A stretch of DNA of 14,686 bases from NCBI GenBank assembly GCA_002398565.1, contig DGZP01000041.1, positions 8,422-23,107 on the forward strand. Reading direction: 5' to 3'. Shown in pieces: positions 7,115 to 13,588 of this stretch. This DNA comes from Proteiniphilum sp. UBA4977 (lineage in GTDB: Bacteria; Bacteroidota; Bacteroidia; Bacteroidales; Dysgonomonadaceae). Numbering within the stretch: position 1 is the first letter of the stretch; the number at the start of each line of letters is the position of its first letter. The position numbers and the translations under genes were made by a program. The notes beneath the pieces are model-generated. The model saw only the letters and a list, made by a program, of their open reading frames with translations, made no database searches and was not told where the DNA came from.

Positions 7115-8761
7115 ATGCGAAGCTTATTCATACTTATCTTATTTTTCTTCTCAATACATTCTTTCGGGCATTCATCTTTACAATCGCTCAATTACAGGTT
7201 CCGTGTCTATCTGAAAGACAAGGGGATCACAACATATACTCTTGACCAGCCTGAACGGTTTCTTTCTCTTAAGGCAATAGAAAGGAGAAAGGACCAGAAT
7301 GTAGCAGTCGACGAAACCGACCTTCCTATTTCGCGGGATTATTTCAAGTTATTAGAGAAGGCCGGAGGGAAGGTGGTCTCCCACAGCAAGTGGTTCCGTA
7401 CTATAACAGTGCAGGTTGCTGACAGCCTGTTGATAAATGGGGTGCTGTCTCTTCCTTTTGTGGATACGGTAAAATACGTATGGCGGGGAAACGAATGGAG
7501 AAGCAGCTCCCAGCTGCGCCCCCGGCTGGAGAAAAGTGATAATTTGCAAACAGTCCTTTCGACTCATCCCTTCGGACTTACGCTTGATCAGTTTGCCATG
7601 CATAACGCCGATAAGCTTCTGGTTGCCGGATTTCAGGGCAAGGGTATTGACGTGGGTGTAATCGACGCCGGATTTACCAATTTCGATGTGATTCCCTGGT
7701 TCGAAACGGTGGACCTGCAGGGATTTATGAATTTCGTGCCTGAGGGCGACCTGTTTGCGACGAGTGATCATGGTACCAAGGTGTTGTCGACCATGGCCGT
7801 AAACCAGCCGGGACTGATGATGGGATCGGCACCCGAAGCTGCATACTGGTTGTTGCGTTCCGAAGATGTACGTAGTGAATTTCCGGTGGAGGAAGATTAC
7901 TGGGTGCGGGCCATTGAATATGCCGACAGCCTGGGACTGGATCTTATCAATACTTCGCTGGGTTACAACCGGTTCGACGACAATCATCTCAACTATAATT
8001 TTTCTGATCTTAACGGTGAGGTATCCTTTATGTCGCGTGCAGCAGACATGGCTTTTAATAAGGGGATGTTGATTGTAGTCAGCGCAGGAAATGAAGGAAA
8101 TAAGCCCTGGCGGAAAACCACCCCCCCAGGTGATGCCAAAAATGTGCTGGCTATTGGTGCGGTGGGAACAGACAGCCTCATAGCCTCATTCAGTTCGCGC
8201 GGACTGATGGAGGACGGTCGTATTAAGCCGGATCTGGTTTCAGTAGGAAAAGGCACTGTTACCATTGGGCAGGAGGGGCTGATTGGATACACAAACGGAA
8301 CGTCACTTTCATCCCCTTTTCTGGCAGGGCTGATGGCTTCGCTCTGGTCGGTGAACCCCAAATTGCATCGGGAAGAGCTAATTGACATTATCAAAAGATC
8401 ATCAGACAGGTATTCGATGCCCGATTCTATATATGGAAACGGAATTCCCGATTTTCAAAAGGCTTATGGCGAGGTCCTCGCCATGCTGCATGTGGAACAG
8501 GGTCCCGTTGCAGAGCAATTTTTCTCTGTCTCCAGGCCTTCAAAAAACCATTTCCTAATCACTTTAAATCAACCCGATTTCTCCTTCGATACGTACGAAA
8601 TGCGGTTGCTCGACGAGTCAGGTCAGTTGATCTCTATCCACACTTTTGAAAAAGAAATACTGCAAATCTCTGTTCCCCACTCATCCAGAGAAACCGGCAA
8701 ATTTATCCATCTTCTTTTTAAATCTCCCTACCAGCAAAAAGTATTGCGTTTTTTGCTGTGA
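7115..8761 (+). CDS. Secreted S8 (subtilisin-family) serine peptidase
   Basis: A 548-residue exported peptidase. Residues 1-18 form a hydrophobic signal peptide, and about 25-150 a probable inhibitory pro-domain. The catalytic triad is complete: D184 (GVIDAGF), H219 (SDHGTK) and S397 (NGTSLSSP), with the oxyanion-hole N326 in SAGNEGN. After the peptidase domain (about 170-455) a beta-rich tail of roughly 75 residues ends the protein. Its pattern YEMRLLDESGQLIS is reminiscent of type IX secretion C-terminal domains but is divergent, so this is only a suggestion. The gene is last in the five-gene run, with no obvious intrinsic terminator after it. The natural substrate is unknown. Confidence 0.9.
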   Translation: MRSLFILILFFFSIHSFGHSSLQSLNYRFRVYLKDKGITTYTLDQPERFLSLKAIERRKDQNVAVDETDLPISRDYFKLLEKAGGKVVSHSKWFRTITVQVADSLLINGVLSLPFVDTVKYVWRGNEWRSSSQLRPRLEKSDNLQTVLSTHPFGLTLDQFAMHNADKLLVAGFQGKGIDVGVIDAGFTNFDVIPWFETVDLQGFMNFVPEGDLFATSDHGTKVLSTMAVNQPGLMMGSAPEAAYWLLRSEDVRSEFPVEEDYWVRAIEYADSLGLDLINTSLGYNRFDDNHLNYNFSDLNGEVSFMSRAADMAFNKGMLIVVSAGNEGNKPWRKTTPPGDAKNVLAIGAVGTDSLIASFSSRGLMEDGRIKPDLVSVGKGTVTIGQEGLIGYTNGTSLSSPFLAGLMASLWSVNPKLHREELIDIIKRSSDRYSMPDSIYGNGIPDFQKAYGEVLAMLHVEQGPVAEQFFSVSRPSKNHFLITLNQPDFSFDTYEMRLLDESGQLISIHTFEKEILQISVPHSSRETGKFIHLLFKSPYQQKVLRFLL

Positions 8762-8842
8762 TTCTCTTCTTCTTTAAAAACCTTTTACTGATCATGAAAT
8801 CTACGCGGAATCCTCTTCGCTGCCATTTTACCCGCCTGAAAG

Positions 8843-8874
8843 GTTGAAATATCGTTGAAGTTTTGTTATTTTTG
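8843..8874 (+). promoter_or_regulatory. Bacteroidota-type promoter of xseA-xseB-ispD
   Basis: A perfect -7 box TATTTTTG (8867-8874) lies 20 bases after TTG (8844-8846), the usual spacing. Transcription should begin near 8880. The in-frame ATG at 8855 therefore lies inside the promoter, and the real xseA start is the ATG at 8894, preceded by AGGGG. Confidence 0.7.
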
Positions 8875-8893
8875 TTTACAATTACAGGGGACC

Positions 8894-10171
8894 ATGTCTG
8901 AAAAATCGTTATCATTGACCGAACTCAATTACCGGGTGCGCGATGCCATTCGCGATCATCTGCCTGAGACATACTGGTTGCGGGCCGAGACCAGTGACGT
9001 GCGTCCCAACAGAAACGGACATTGTTATCTTGAGTTTATCGAGAAAGATCCCGCCGGGCAGTCCATTGTTGCGAAAGCCAGAGGTGTGATCTGGTCGGGT
9101 GTCTTTCAGATGCTCTCTGCCTATTTTGAGAAGGAGACCGGGCAGCCGTTCACATCGGGGCTCAATGTACTTGTACGGGTATCGGTTGACTTTCATGAGC
9201 TGTATGGTTACTCCCTCACTGTGGCCGATATTGATCCTTCGTTCACCCTCGGTGGGATAGCCCGCCAGCGGCAGCTTGTACTGAAGCAACTGGAGGAGGA
9301 AGGTGTACTCACCCTCAATAAGGAACTCACGCTGCCCGAACCGTCAAACCGCATTGCCGTAATCTCTTCGCCTACTGCTGCGGGATATGAGGACTTTCGC
9401 GATCAGTTGCTGAAGAATAAGCCCGGTCTGGTTTTTTACACCAGACTGTTTCCGGCAGTCATGCAGGGCGAGCGGAGCGAAGCATCGATCATTGCAGCGC
9501 TTGAGAAGATCTTCCATTACAGGGATCTGTTCGATGCTGTGGCAATCATTCGTGGAGGAGGGGCCACATCCGATCTGAGTTGCTTTGATTCTTATGGCGT
9601 AGCAGTCCATGTGGCCCAGTTTCCTCTGCCGGTGGTGAGTGGAATTGGACATGAACGCGATATCACCGTGCTCGACATGGTGGCGCACACCCGTGCCAAG
9701 ACCCCTACTGCCGTAGCTGAGTTTTTCATAAATGATACCTGGAAAACCTTCTCTGATCTCATCGCTTTACAGGATAGAGTAGTGTCGGCGAGTGAGACTA
9801 TCGCAATGAAAGAAGAAAATCTTTTGTTTTCATTGTCCAAAGAGGTGATACATCAATCGATGCGTTTACTACAAAAGGAGACGGCAGGGATGCAGCAGAT
9901 TATGGAAACAATGCGGCATGCTTTGAAACGGCATCTGTTGCAGCAATACCATTTAATGGAAAACAGAGAGCAGTTTGTACGGATGATCTCTCCCGGAAAT
10001 GTGCTCCGGCGGGGATATACACTTACTCTGAAGGATGGAAAAATTATCACCTCGCTACAGGATCTGGGTGTAGATGATATCATTGAGACCCGCTTCAGGG
10101 ATGGCACCTCATTTTCCAGGGTTACTGGCTTACACTCGTCAGATAATCCGCCTGAGAAAAAACAAGCCTGA
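8894..10171 (+). CDS. xseA: Exodeoxyribonuclease VII large subunit
   Basis: Catalytic large subunit of exonuclease VII, which with several copies of XseB degrades single-stranded DNA from both ends to oligonucleotides. It is 425 residues from the ATG at 8894. An N-terminal OB fold (about 1-115) binds ssDNA. The catalytic domain shows AVISSPTAAGYEDF (about 155-168), RGGGATSDLSCFD (about 220-232) and GIGHERDITVLDMVAHTRAKTPTA (from about 250), all family hallmarks. A long helical stretch (about 290-370) that binds XseB precedes the C-terminal segment containing LRRGYTLTLKDGK. An ATG 13 codons upstream (8855) falls within the promoter and is rejected. xseB follows after 31 bases. Confidence 0.96.
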   Translation: MSEKSLSLTELNYRVRDAIRDHLPETYWLRAETSDVRPNRNGHCYLEFIEKDPAGQSIVAKARGVIWSGVFQMLSAYFEKETGQPFTSGLNVLVRVSVDFHELYGYSLTVADIDPSFTLGGIARQRQLVLKQLEEEGVLTLNKELTLPEPSNRIAVISSPTAAGYEDFRDQLLKNKPGLVFYTRLFPAVMQGERSEASIIAALEKIFHYRDLFDAVAIIRGGGATSDLSCFDSYGVAVHVAQFPLPVVSGIGHERDITVLDMVAHTRAKTPTAVAEFFINDTWKTFSDLIALQDRVVSASETIAMKEENLLFSLSKEVIHQSMRLLQKETAGMQQIMETMRHALKRHLLQQYHLMENREQFVRMISPGNVLRRGYTLTLKDGKIITSLQDLGVDDIIETRFRDGTSFSRVTGLHSSDNPPEKKQA

Positions 10172-10202
10172 ATTTTAGCTTATCAAATGAAATGAATGAA
10201 AG

Positions 10203-10394
10203 ATGGAAAAATTAACTTATAATTCGGCAAAAAAAGAGTTGGAAGCCATTGTATTGGCCATTGAGTCAGGAGAAATGGATGTGGATCTCCTTACCGACAA
10301 GGTGAAGCGTGCTTCGCAACTCATCGCTTTTTGTAAAGAGAAGCTGACCAGGACGGAGAAAGAACTTCAGAAAATTCTGGACGACATCGTATGA
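10203..10394 (+). CDS. xseB: Exodeoxyribonuclease VII small subunit
   Basis: Small helical subunit of exonuclease VII, 63 residues, within the family's normal size. The expected pattern is visible: YNSAKKELEAIVLAIESGEMDVDLLTDKVKRA, that is a first helix, the ESGE turn and a second amphipathic helix rich in Leu and charged residues that binds the XseA coiled coil. It lies 31 bases after xseA, and its TGA overlaps the start of ispD as ATGA. The adjacency to xseA makes the assignment secure despite the short length. Confidence 0.93.
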   Translation: MEKLTYNSAKKELEAIVLAIESGEMDVDLLTDKVKRASQLIAFCKEKLTRTEKELQKILDDIV

Positions 10395-11089
10395 GCTCCG
10401 CAAGAAAAGAAAGTACGATCATTGTGGCAGGCGGTAAAGGACTGCGTGCCGGTGGTGATCTGCCGAAACAGTTTCGGCTGATAGGCGAAATGCCCATGCT
10501 AATGCATACAATACTGGCTTTTCACCGTTACAATCCGCAAATGAAAATCGTGTTGGTGTTACCGGATGGATTCCAGTCGCTATGGAACGAATTATGCAGG
10601 CTTCATGATTTCAATGTATCACATAAGGTGGTTATGGGCGGTGAGACCCGGTTTCACTCCGTAAAAAACGGGCTGGTGGAGATCGCAGAGGAGGAGATTG
10701 TGGGTGTGCATGATGCGGCCCGCCCTTTTGTTGGTACTGATCTGATTGCACGGTGTTTTAATACTTCAGAACGGCATGATTGCGGAGTGATTCCGGTGGT
10801 GGAAGAAGTAAACAGTGTACGTCTGCTCACAGAGAACGGCAGTCGGATAATTGACAGGCAGCTGTTGAGGGTGATTCAAACCCCACAGGTATTTCCGGCA
10901 AGACAATTAAAGAAGGCTTATGAAGCTGTTTTCGATCCTGTCTTTACCGACGATGCTTCCGTAGTGGAAAAGAGCGGAATGCACATTCTTATGATCAAGG
11001 GGGAGGAGAGTAACATTAAGATTACCACCCCCTTTGATTGGATCATAGCCGAGACGTTGTGGCAAAATTATATCAAAACGACAAAATGA
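10391..11089 (+). CDS. ispD: 2-C-methyl-D-erythritol 4-phosphate cytidylyltransferase
   Basis: Third enzyme of the MEP isoprenoid pathway, joining CTP and MEP to form CDP-ME plus pyrophosphate in the cytoplasm. The 232-residue length is standard. The nucleotide-binding motif AGGKGLRAG (13-21) with DLPKQF (23-28), DAARPF (108-113), the VIQTPQVF segment (161-168), FTDDASVVE (185-193) and SNIKITTPFDW (207-217) are all present, including the key Lys and Arg residues of the family. It overlaps xseB by four bases (ATGA), suggesting translational coupling. It ends the xseA operon; a new promoter for the Lrp gene follows. Confidence 0.95.
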   Translation: MSSARKESTIIVAGGKGLRAGGDLPKQFRLIGEMPMLMHTILAFHRYNPQMKIVLVLPDGFQSLWNELCRLHDFNVSHKVVMGGETRFHSVKNGLVEIAEEEIVGVHDAARPFVGTDLIARCFNTSERHDCGVIPVVEEVNSVRLLTENGSRIIDRQLLRVIQTPQVFPARQLKKAYEAVFDPVFTDDASVVEKSGMHILMIKGEESNIKITTPFDWIIAETLWQNYIKTTK

Positions 11090-11150
11090 TGGCCATTGTT
11101 CCCATTAATCTAATCAAAAAGTTCGTTTTTAGCAAAATAATTCTTCCAAA

Positions 11151-11183
11151 TTGTCATAATATAATAGATTTTTATTACTTTTG
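11151..11183 (+). promoter_or_regulatory. Bacteroidota-type promoter of the Lrp/AsnC gene
   Basis: A perfect -7 box TACTTTTG (11176-11183) lies 22 bases after TTG (11151-11153). The leader to the ATG at 11208 would be about 20 bases. Lrp-family genes are often autoregulated; the AT-rich DNA around this promoter would suit that, but no clear operator dyad is visible. Confidence 0.6.
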
Positions 11184-11207
11184 CAATAATTATAAAGTGA
11201 GTATTTC

Positions 11208-11681
11208 ATGGAGAAAATTGACAAACTGGACAGACAGATTCTGGAGATTATTTCACAAAATGCCCGTATTCCATTCAGGGACGTGGCAGAACAGTGTGGG
11301 GTTTCACGTGCCGCTATTCATCAACGTGTACAGCGGATGATCGAAAATGATGTGATCACCGGTTCCGGCTACCATGTGAACCCGAAAGTACTGGGTTATG
11401 CATCAAGCGCTTATATTGGTGTGAAACTTGAGAAAGGCTCCATGTATAAAAATGTAATTCCTGAGTTCGATAAAATTCCGGAAGTTACGGAGTGTCATTT
11501 CACCACCGGCCCTTATACGTTGTTGATCAAACTTTTTGCGCGTGACAACGAGCATCTGATGGACCTGCTCAATAATCGTATTCAGGAGATACCCGGGGTG
11601 GTAGCTACTGAGACTATGATTTCGTTAAGTCAGAGTGTAAAGCGTGAAATACCAATTGTGAAGGATAGTACTGTTAAATAA
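11208..11681 (+). CDS. Lrp/AsnC-family transcriptional regulator
   Basis: A 157-residue transcription factor of the leucine-responsive regulator family. The N-terminal winged helix-turn-helix (about 4-55) shows LDRQILEIISQNARIPFRDVAE then CGVSRAAIHQRVQRM as the recognition helix. The C-terminal RAM/Lrp effector domain (about 65-145) includes VTECHFTTGPYTLLIKLFARD, the usual ligand and oligomer interface, and IPGVVATETMISL. Such proteins form octamers or dimers and sense amino acids. The effector and targets are unknown. The next protein-coding object, across tRNA-Pro, is a broken amino-acid lyase gene; a regulatory link is tempting but unsupported. Confidence 0.93.
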   Translation: MEKIDKLDRQILEIISQNARIPFRDVAEQCGVSRAAIHQRVQRMIENDVITGSGYHVNPKVLGYASSAYIGVKLEKGSMYKNVIPEFDKIPEVTECHFTTGPYTLLIKLFARDNEHLMDLLNNRIQEIPGVVATETMISLSQSVKREIPIVKDSTVK

Positions 11682-11707
11682 AAAAAGGCTGGGTACCAGC
11701 CTTTTTT
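11681..11707. terminator. Bidirectional terminator between lrp-type gene and tRNA-Pro
   Basis: A six-pair GC-rich stem (11687-11692 with 11696-11701) with a three-base loop is flanked by six A on the left and six T on the right. Read either way it gives a hairpin followed by a U-run. It begins at the last base of the regulator's stop codon and ends two bases from the tRNA-Pro 3' end, so it serves both. Confidence 0.88.
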
Positions 11708-11708
11708 G

Positions 11709-11782
11709 TCGGGATGAGGTGACTCGAACACCCGACCTCCACGTCCCGAACGTGGCGCGCTAGCCAACTGTGCTACATCCCG
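11709..11782 (-). tRNA. tRNA-Pro(CGG)
   Basis: The minus-strand cloverleaf folds with acceptor CGGGATG/CATCCCG, discriminator A, an anticodon stem CCACG/CGTGG and the loop TTCGGGA, giving anticodon CGG (codon CCG). The T arm is GGGTG-TTCGAGT-CACCT. The D stem GCAC/GCGC has one A-C mismatch. The 3' CCA is not encoded. Confidence 0.95.
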
Positions 11783-11798
11783 ATCAAATTTGTGGCTG

Positions 11799-11806
11799 CA
11801 AAGATA
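11799..11806 (-). promoter_or_regulatory. -7 box for tRNA-Pro
   Basis: The minus-strand reading gives TATCTTTG, a perfect TAnnTTTG box whose downstream end is 17 bases before the tRNA 5' end at 11782. No good -33 TTG is seen at the standard distance. Confidence 0.5.
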
Positions 11807-11915
11807 ATAAATTTTCCCTACAATTCGAAAAGCACACTTTTTTTTCTGTCTTTAAAAAGAACAAGTATTGGTGCTTACATGTAAAGCAGATACTCCGGAT
11901 ATCCTGCACTGTTTG

Positions 11916-12326
11916 TCAGATCTGCTCAAACCGGGCAGTGAAAAAACGCAATTGTCCCGGTTCATATACAAGTTGTCCGGGTTTGATGGCTATTTGCGAA
12001 AGTATGTTTTCGGCACCCCGTCCCTGGTGGGTTGGTACAACATACTTAAAGCCATAATACTCCCTTATGGTTTCCTCGAGATGCTGAAAATTCCTGCTTC
12101 CGGCATATGCCTCGTCTCCCTGCATGATGGCTACCCATTGTTTGTCGCTCATGGCATTGGTCCCGCTGTCTGTCAACAGGTCAATGTAAACATCTTCCGA
12201 GGGAATAAGAAAAGTGTTGTAACCGGCTTCTTTTATTACTTTTTCACGCTCCTCACGCGAAATCATCTTTACCGTTTCAACCGCCTTGATGCGGAATGGT
12301 TCGGCAGTGTACTCCATAAGATTCAT
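11916..12326 (-). pseudogene. Internally deleted tyrosine phenol-lyase/tryptophanase-type lyase
   Basis: A 136-codon frame in which two distant parts of one enzyme family are joined. Residues 1-118 match the N-terminus of PLP-dependent beta-eliminating lyases (tyrosine phenol-lyase/tryptophanase): AEPFRIKAVETV, VYIDLLTDSGTNAMSD, GDEAYAGSRNF and the phosphate-binding PTHQGRGAEN. Residues 121-136 (YEPGQLRFFTARFEQI, then TGA) match the family's extreme C-terminus. Intact enzymes have about 456 residues, so roughly 320 are missing, including the Schiff-base lysine and most of the PLP domain. It cannot be an active lyase. Codons stay clean on both sides, suggesting recent in-frame loss. Two similar 12-base PGQL-coding stretches (11970-11981 and 11949-11960) flank the join. 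The parent resembles tyrosine phenol-lyase more than E. coli tryptophanase. No clear promoter box was found upstream. Confidence 0.85.
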
Positions 12327-12599
12327 AAATCGCTTTTTAGTGTGGAAGATTATATTTTAAATATATAACAAAAGGTGAATAAACAGCCTGTTTAATCCTT
12401 GATTTGGAGATGGAGGTTGACATATTGAGCTTGTTTTATTTCTTTCTGGTAGTTTTATGAAGAGATGACTTTTTGTTGCAGGGTTGTGTATGCCTGAAAT
12501 GAGCCCTCATTTCGGGATGAAGCTGTCTGTAACGATCGAAAAGCGTCATTTTTTCAAAATAAAAAATAGTGAGGTGTGGATACTTAATAAAAAAATATT
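12327..12599. other. Intergenic region, no gene seen
   Basis: AT-rich DNA between the broken lyase and the tRNA-Gly promoter. The only structure noted is a hairpin at 12493-12516 (arms around CCTGAAATGAG and CTCATTTCGGG) without a following T-run. Short reading frames here lack recognisable motifs. Confidence 0.5.
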
Positions 12600-12607
12600 T
12601 ACATTTG
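12600..12607 (+). promoter_or_regulatory. -7 box for tRNA-Gly
   Basis: TACATTTG, a perfect TAnnTTTG box, ends 12 bases before the first base of tRNA-Gly. No TTG is found at the usual -33 distance. Confidence 0.5.
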
Positions 12608-12619
12608 CAGGATATTTCT

Positions 12620-12692
12620 GCGGCAATAGCTCAGTCGGTAGAGCATTAGCTTCCCAAGCTGAGGGTCGCGAGTTCGAGTCTCGTTTGCCGCT
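12620..12692 (+). tRNA. tRNA-Gly(CCC)
   Basis: The cloverleaf has acceptor GCGGCAA/TTGCCGC with discriminator T, D stem GCTC/GAGC, anticodon stem TTAGC/GCTGA and loop TTCCCAA, giving anticodon CCC (codon GGG). The T arm is GCGAG-TTCGAGT-CTCGT. CCA is not encoded. The gene marks the end of recognisable backbone; accessory DNA starts just beyond its terminator. Confidence 0.95.
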
Positions 12693-12703
12693 CCCTCATC
12701 ATC

Positions 12704-12739
12704 AAGCACTTATCGGTTTATTCCGGTAGGTGCTTTTTT
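12704..12739 (+). terminator. Intrinsic terminator of tRNA-Gly
   Basis: A 13-bp stem (12704-12716 with 12723-12735, two G-U pairs) and six-base loop is followed directly by a T-run. It is a strong intrinsic terminator 11 bases after the tRNA. Confidence 0.88.
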
Positions 12740-12742
12740 CTT

Positions 12743-12763
12743 ATAACAAACAAATAACAAACA
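12743..12763 (+). repeat. Tandem 11-mer ATAACAAACAA
   Basis: Two back-to-back copies, 12743-12753 exact and 12754-12763 matching over ten bases before diverging. They start a few bases after the tRNA-Gly terminator, a position where recombinase arm sites or an attachment end would be expected. Function is inferred from position only. Confidence 0.45.
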
Positions 12764-12825
12764 TGCGCCCAGAAAAACAATGAAAAGAAAAACAACGTTA
12801 TCTACTGAAATCGAATAATAAATAG

Positions 12826-12833
12826 TATGTTTG
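12826..12833 (+). promoter_or_regulatory. -7 box upstream of the 141-residue HTH gene
   Basis: TATGTTTG, a perfect TAnnTTTG box, ends 19 bases before the ATG at 12853, implying a leader of only about 13 bases. No -33 TTG is evident. Confidence 0.45.
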
Positions 12834-12852
12834 CTATTCAAAATCATGGATT

Positions 12853-13278
12853 ATGGCACGTCCCCGCAAATATACCTTTCCCCTTTCCGATCTGAGAGGA
12901 TTTGAAGATGTAAGGCTGGAACTTAAATCCAACCCTGAACTTGATGGTCTTGATATTGAAAACGCAGTTATAACCCTGAAGCAACGTAAGCAGTCATATA
13001 CCGCACAGCCTGAAAACCTTAAAAGAGCCCTTGTATCACTTGAACGATATATTTCCCGAAACGGTATCACCGAACCGGTCGAGTTGAGCAAGCGTGAAAT
13101 GAGCGATATATTATGCATTTCCCGTCCGACCGTTGATAAGTGGATCGATGCGGAGATTATCAAGGCAGAAATCCCTGAAACTGCAAGTGACAAGTTCAGC
13201 AGCATTCAGTATTATCCGCATATCTTTACTACCCGATCCATATTGCAGGGATTGAAAAAGTTGGTAGATAAATTATAG
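12853..13278 (+). CDS. HTH-containing protein of unknown family (accessory region)
   Basis: A 141-residue basic protein I cannot place in a named family. It opens with MARPRKYTF, an AT-hook-like basic start. Residues 35-75 are helical (ITLKQRKQSYTAQPENLKRALVSLERY in outline). Residues about 78-103 form a convincing helix-turn-helix, with SKREMSDILCIS as helix one and turn and RPTVDKWIDA as the recognition helix, followed by YYPHIF and a short C-terminal helix. A DNA-binding role is inferred, perhaps a regulator or excision factor of the element. It stands alone with its own promoter-like box. The ATG at 12846 is in another frame and was not used. Confidence 0.75.
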   Translation: MARPRKYTFPLSDLRGFEDVRLELKSNPELDGLDIENAVITLKQRKQSYTAQPENLKRALVSLERYISRNGITEPVELSKREMSDILCISRPTVDKWIDAEIIKAEIPETASDKFSSIQYYPHIFTTRSILQGLKKLVDKL

Positions 13279-13298
13279 TTATACAGTATCTTATAACT
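13277..13298. promoter_or_regulatory. Dyad AGTTATA-N8-TATAACT
   Basis: Seven-base inverted arms at 13277-13283 and 13292-13298 overlap the end of the 141-residue gene. There is no T-run after it, so an operator or weak processing hairpin is as likely as a terminator. Confidence 0.35.
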
Positions 13299-13376
13299 GT
13301 TGCCACCTCTCATTTCCAGATACTCCCCCTTTCTATTTATATTTATTTAACCGAAAATAATTACCACTTTACGTTT

Positions 13377-13394
13377 GGCATCGAGTGGCTTCGA
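13377..13394 (+). repeat. 18-mer GGCATCGAGTGGCTTCGA, copy 1
   Basis: Matches copy 2 (13472-13489) at 16 of 18 positions, 95 bases apart. It contains TCGA-N6-TCGA, a short dyad suited to a dimeric DNA-binding protein, and begins at the last base of the first promoter -7 box. Confidence 0.6.
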
Positions 13395-13471
13395 CTGTCT
13401 CCGGATTGACTTATATAGTTGTTAAAAGGTAAAGTTTAATCCTTATTATTACTTTACATTTGTCTATGAAT

Positions 13472-13489
13472 GGCATCGAGTTACTTCGA
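13472..13489 (+). repeat. 18-mer GGCATCGAGTTACTTCGA, copy 2
   Basis: Second copy of the 18-mer, beginning ten bases after the end of the second -7 box, with the TCGA-N6-TCGA spacing kept and the two differences confined to the centre. A candidate operator for one of the neighbouring HTH proteins. Confidence 0.6.
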
Positions 13490-13588
13490 ATAAAGACATT
13501 TGTAAACCGATTTTGTGATTTGATTTTCAGTAATATACGACTTTACTTTGTGCGATGGATTTCTATTTATAATTTAAAAGAAAACGTA

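Larger units (their letters stand above)
13299..13588 (+). promoter_or_regulatory. Multi-promoter control region of the HTH-helicase genes
   Basis: Non-coding stretch with three related promoter-like cores. ACTTTACGTTTG is at 13366-13377 and ACTTTACATTTG at 13451-13462, each containing a perfect TAnnTTTG box. ACTTTACTTTG at 13540-13550 has a TTTG 20 bases before its TTACTTTG (13519-13522). The last gives a leader of about 35 bases before the ATG at 13589. A repeated 18-mer follows the first two. Together they suggest a regulated, layered promoter for the replication genes. Confidence 0.5.

Noticed and set aside
7352..7987. 211-codon minus-strand reading frame inside the S8 peptidase gene
   Set aside because: It overlaps the conserved catalytic domain on the other strand and has His/Gln-rich composition typical of antisense frames.
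8855..8893. Longer xseA start at 8855
   Set aside because: It lies inside the -33/-7 promoter spacer; the extra residues do not resemble the family N-terminus.
11873..11887. Palindrome TTACATGTAA with flanks as lyase terminator
   Set aside because: A short stem; no U-run directly follows on the minus strand, so it is not supported as a terminator.
11868..12368. 166-codon plus-strand frame opposite the broken lyase
   Set aside because: The opposite strand shows unmistakable lyase motifs; this frame has none.
12493..12516. Terminator or riboswitch upstream of tRNA-Gly
   Set aside because: A simple hairpin without a T-run and with no gene to regulate on the plus strand except the tRNA; kept only as a note in the intergenic entry.
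13460..13588. Longer start for the excisionase-like protein (including ATG 13466)
   Set aside because: It coincides with the second promoter's transcription start and spans the third promoter; the added residues are not HTH-like.
12743..13588. CRISPR array from the repeated boxes
   Set aside because: Only two or three short repeats with irregular spacing and promoter-like content; no array structure or cas genes.
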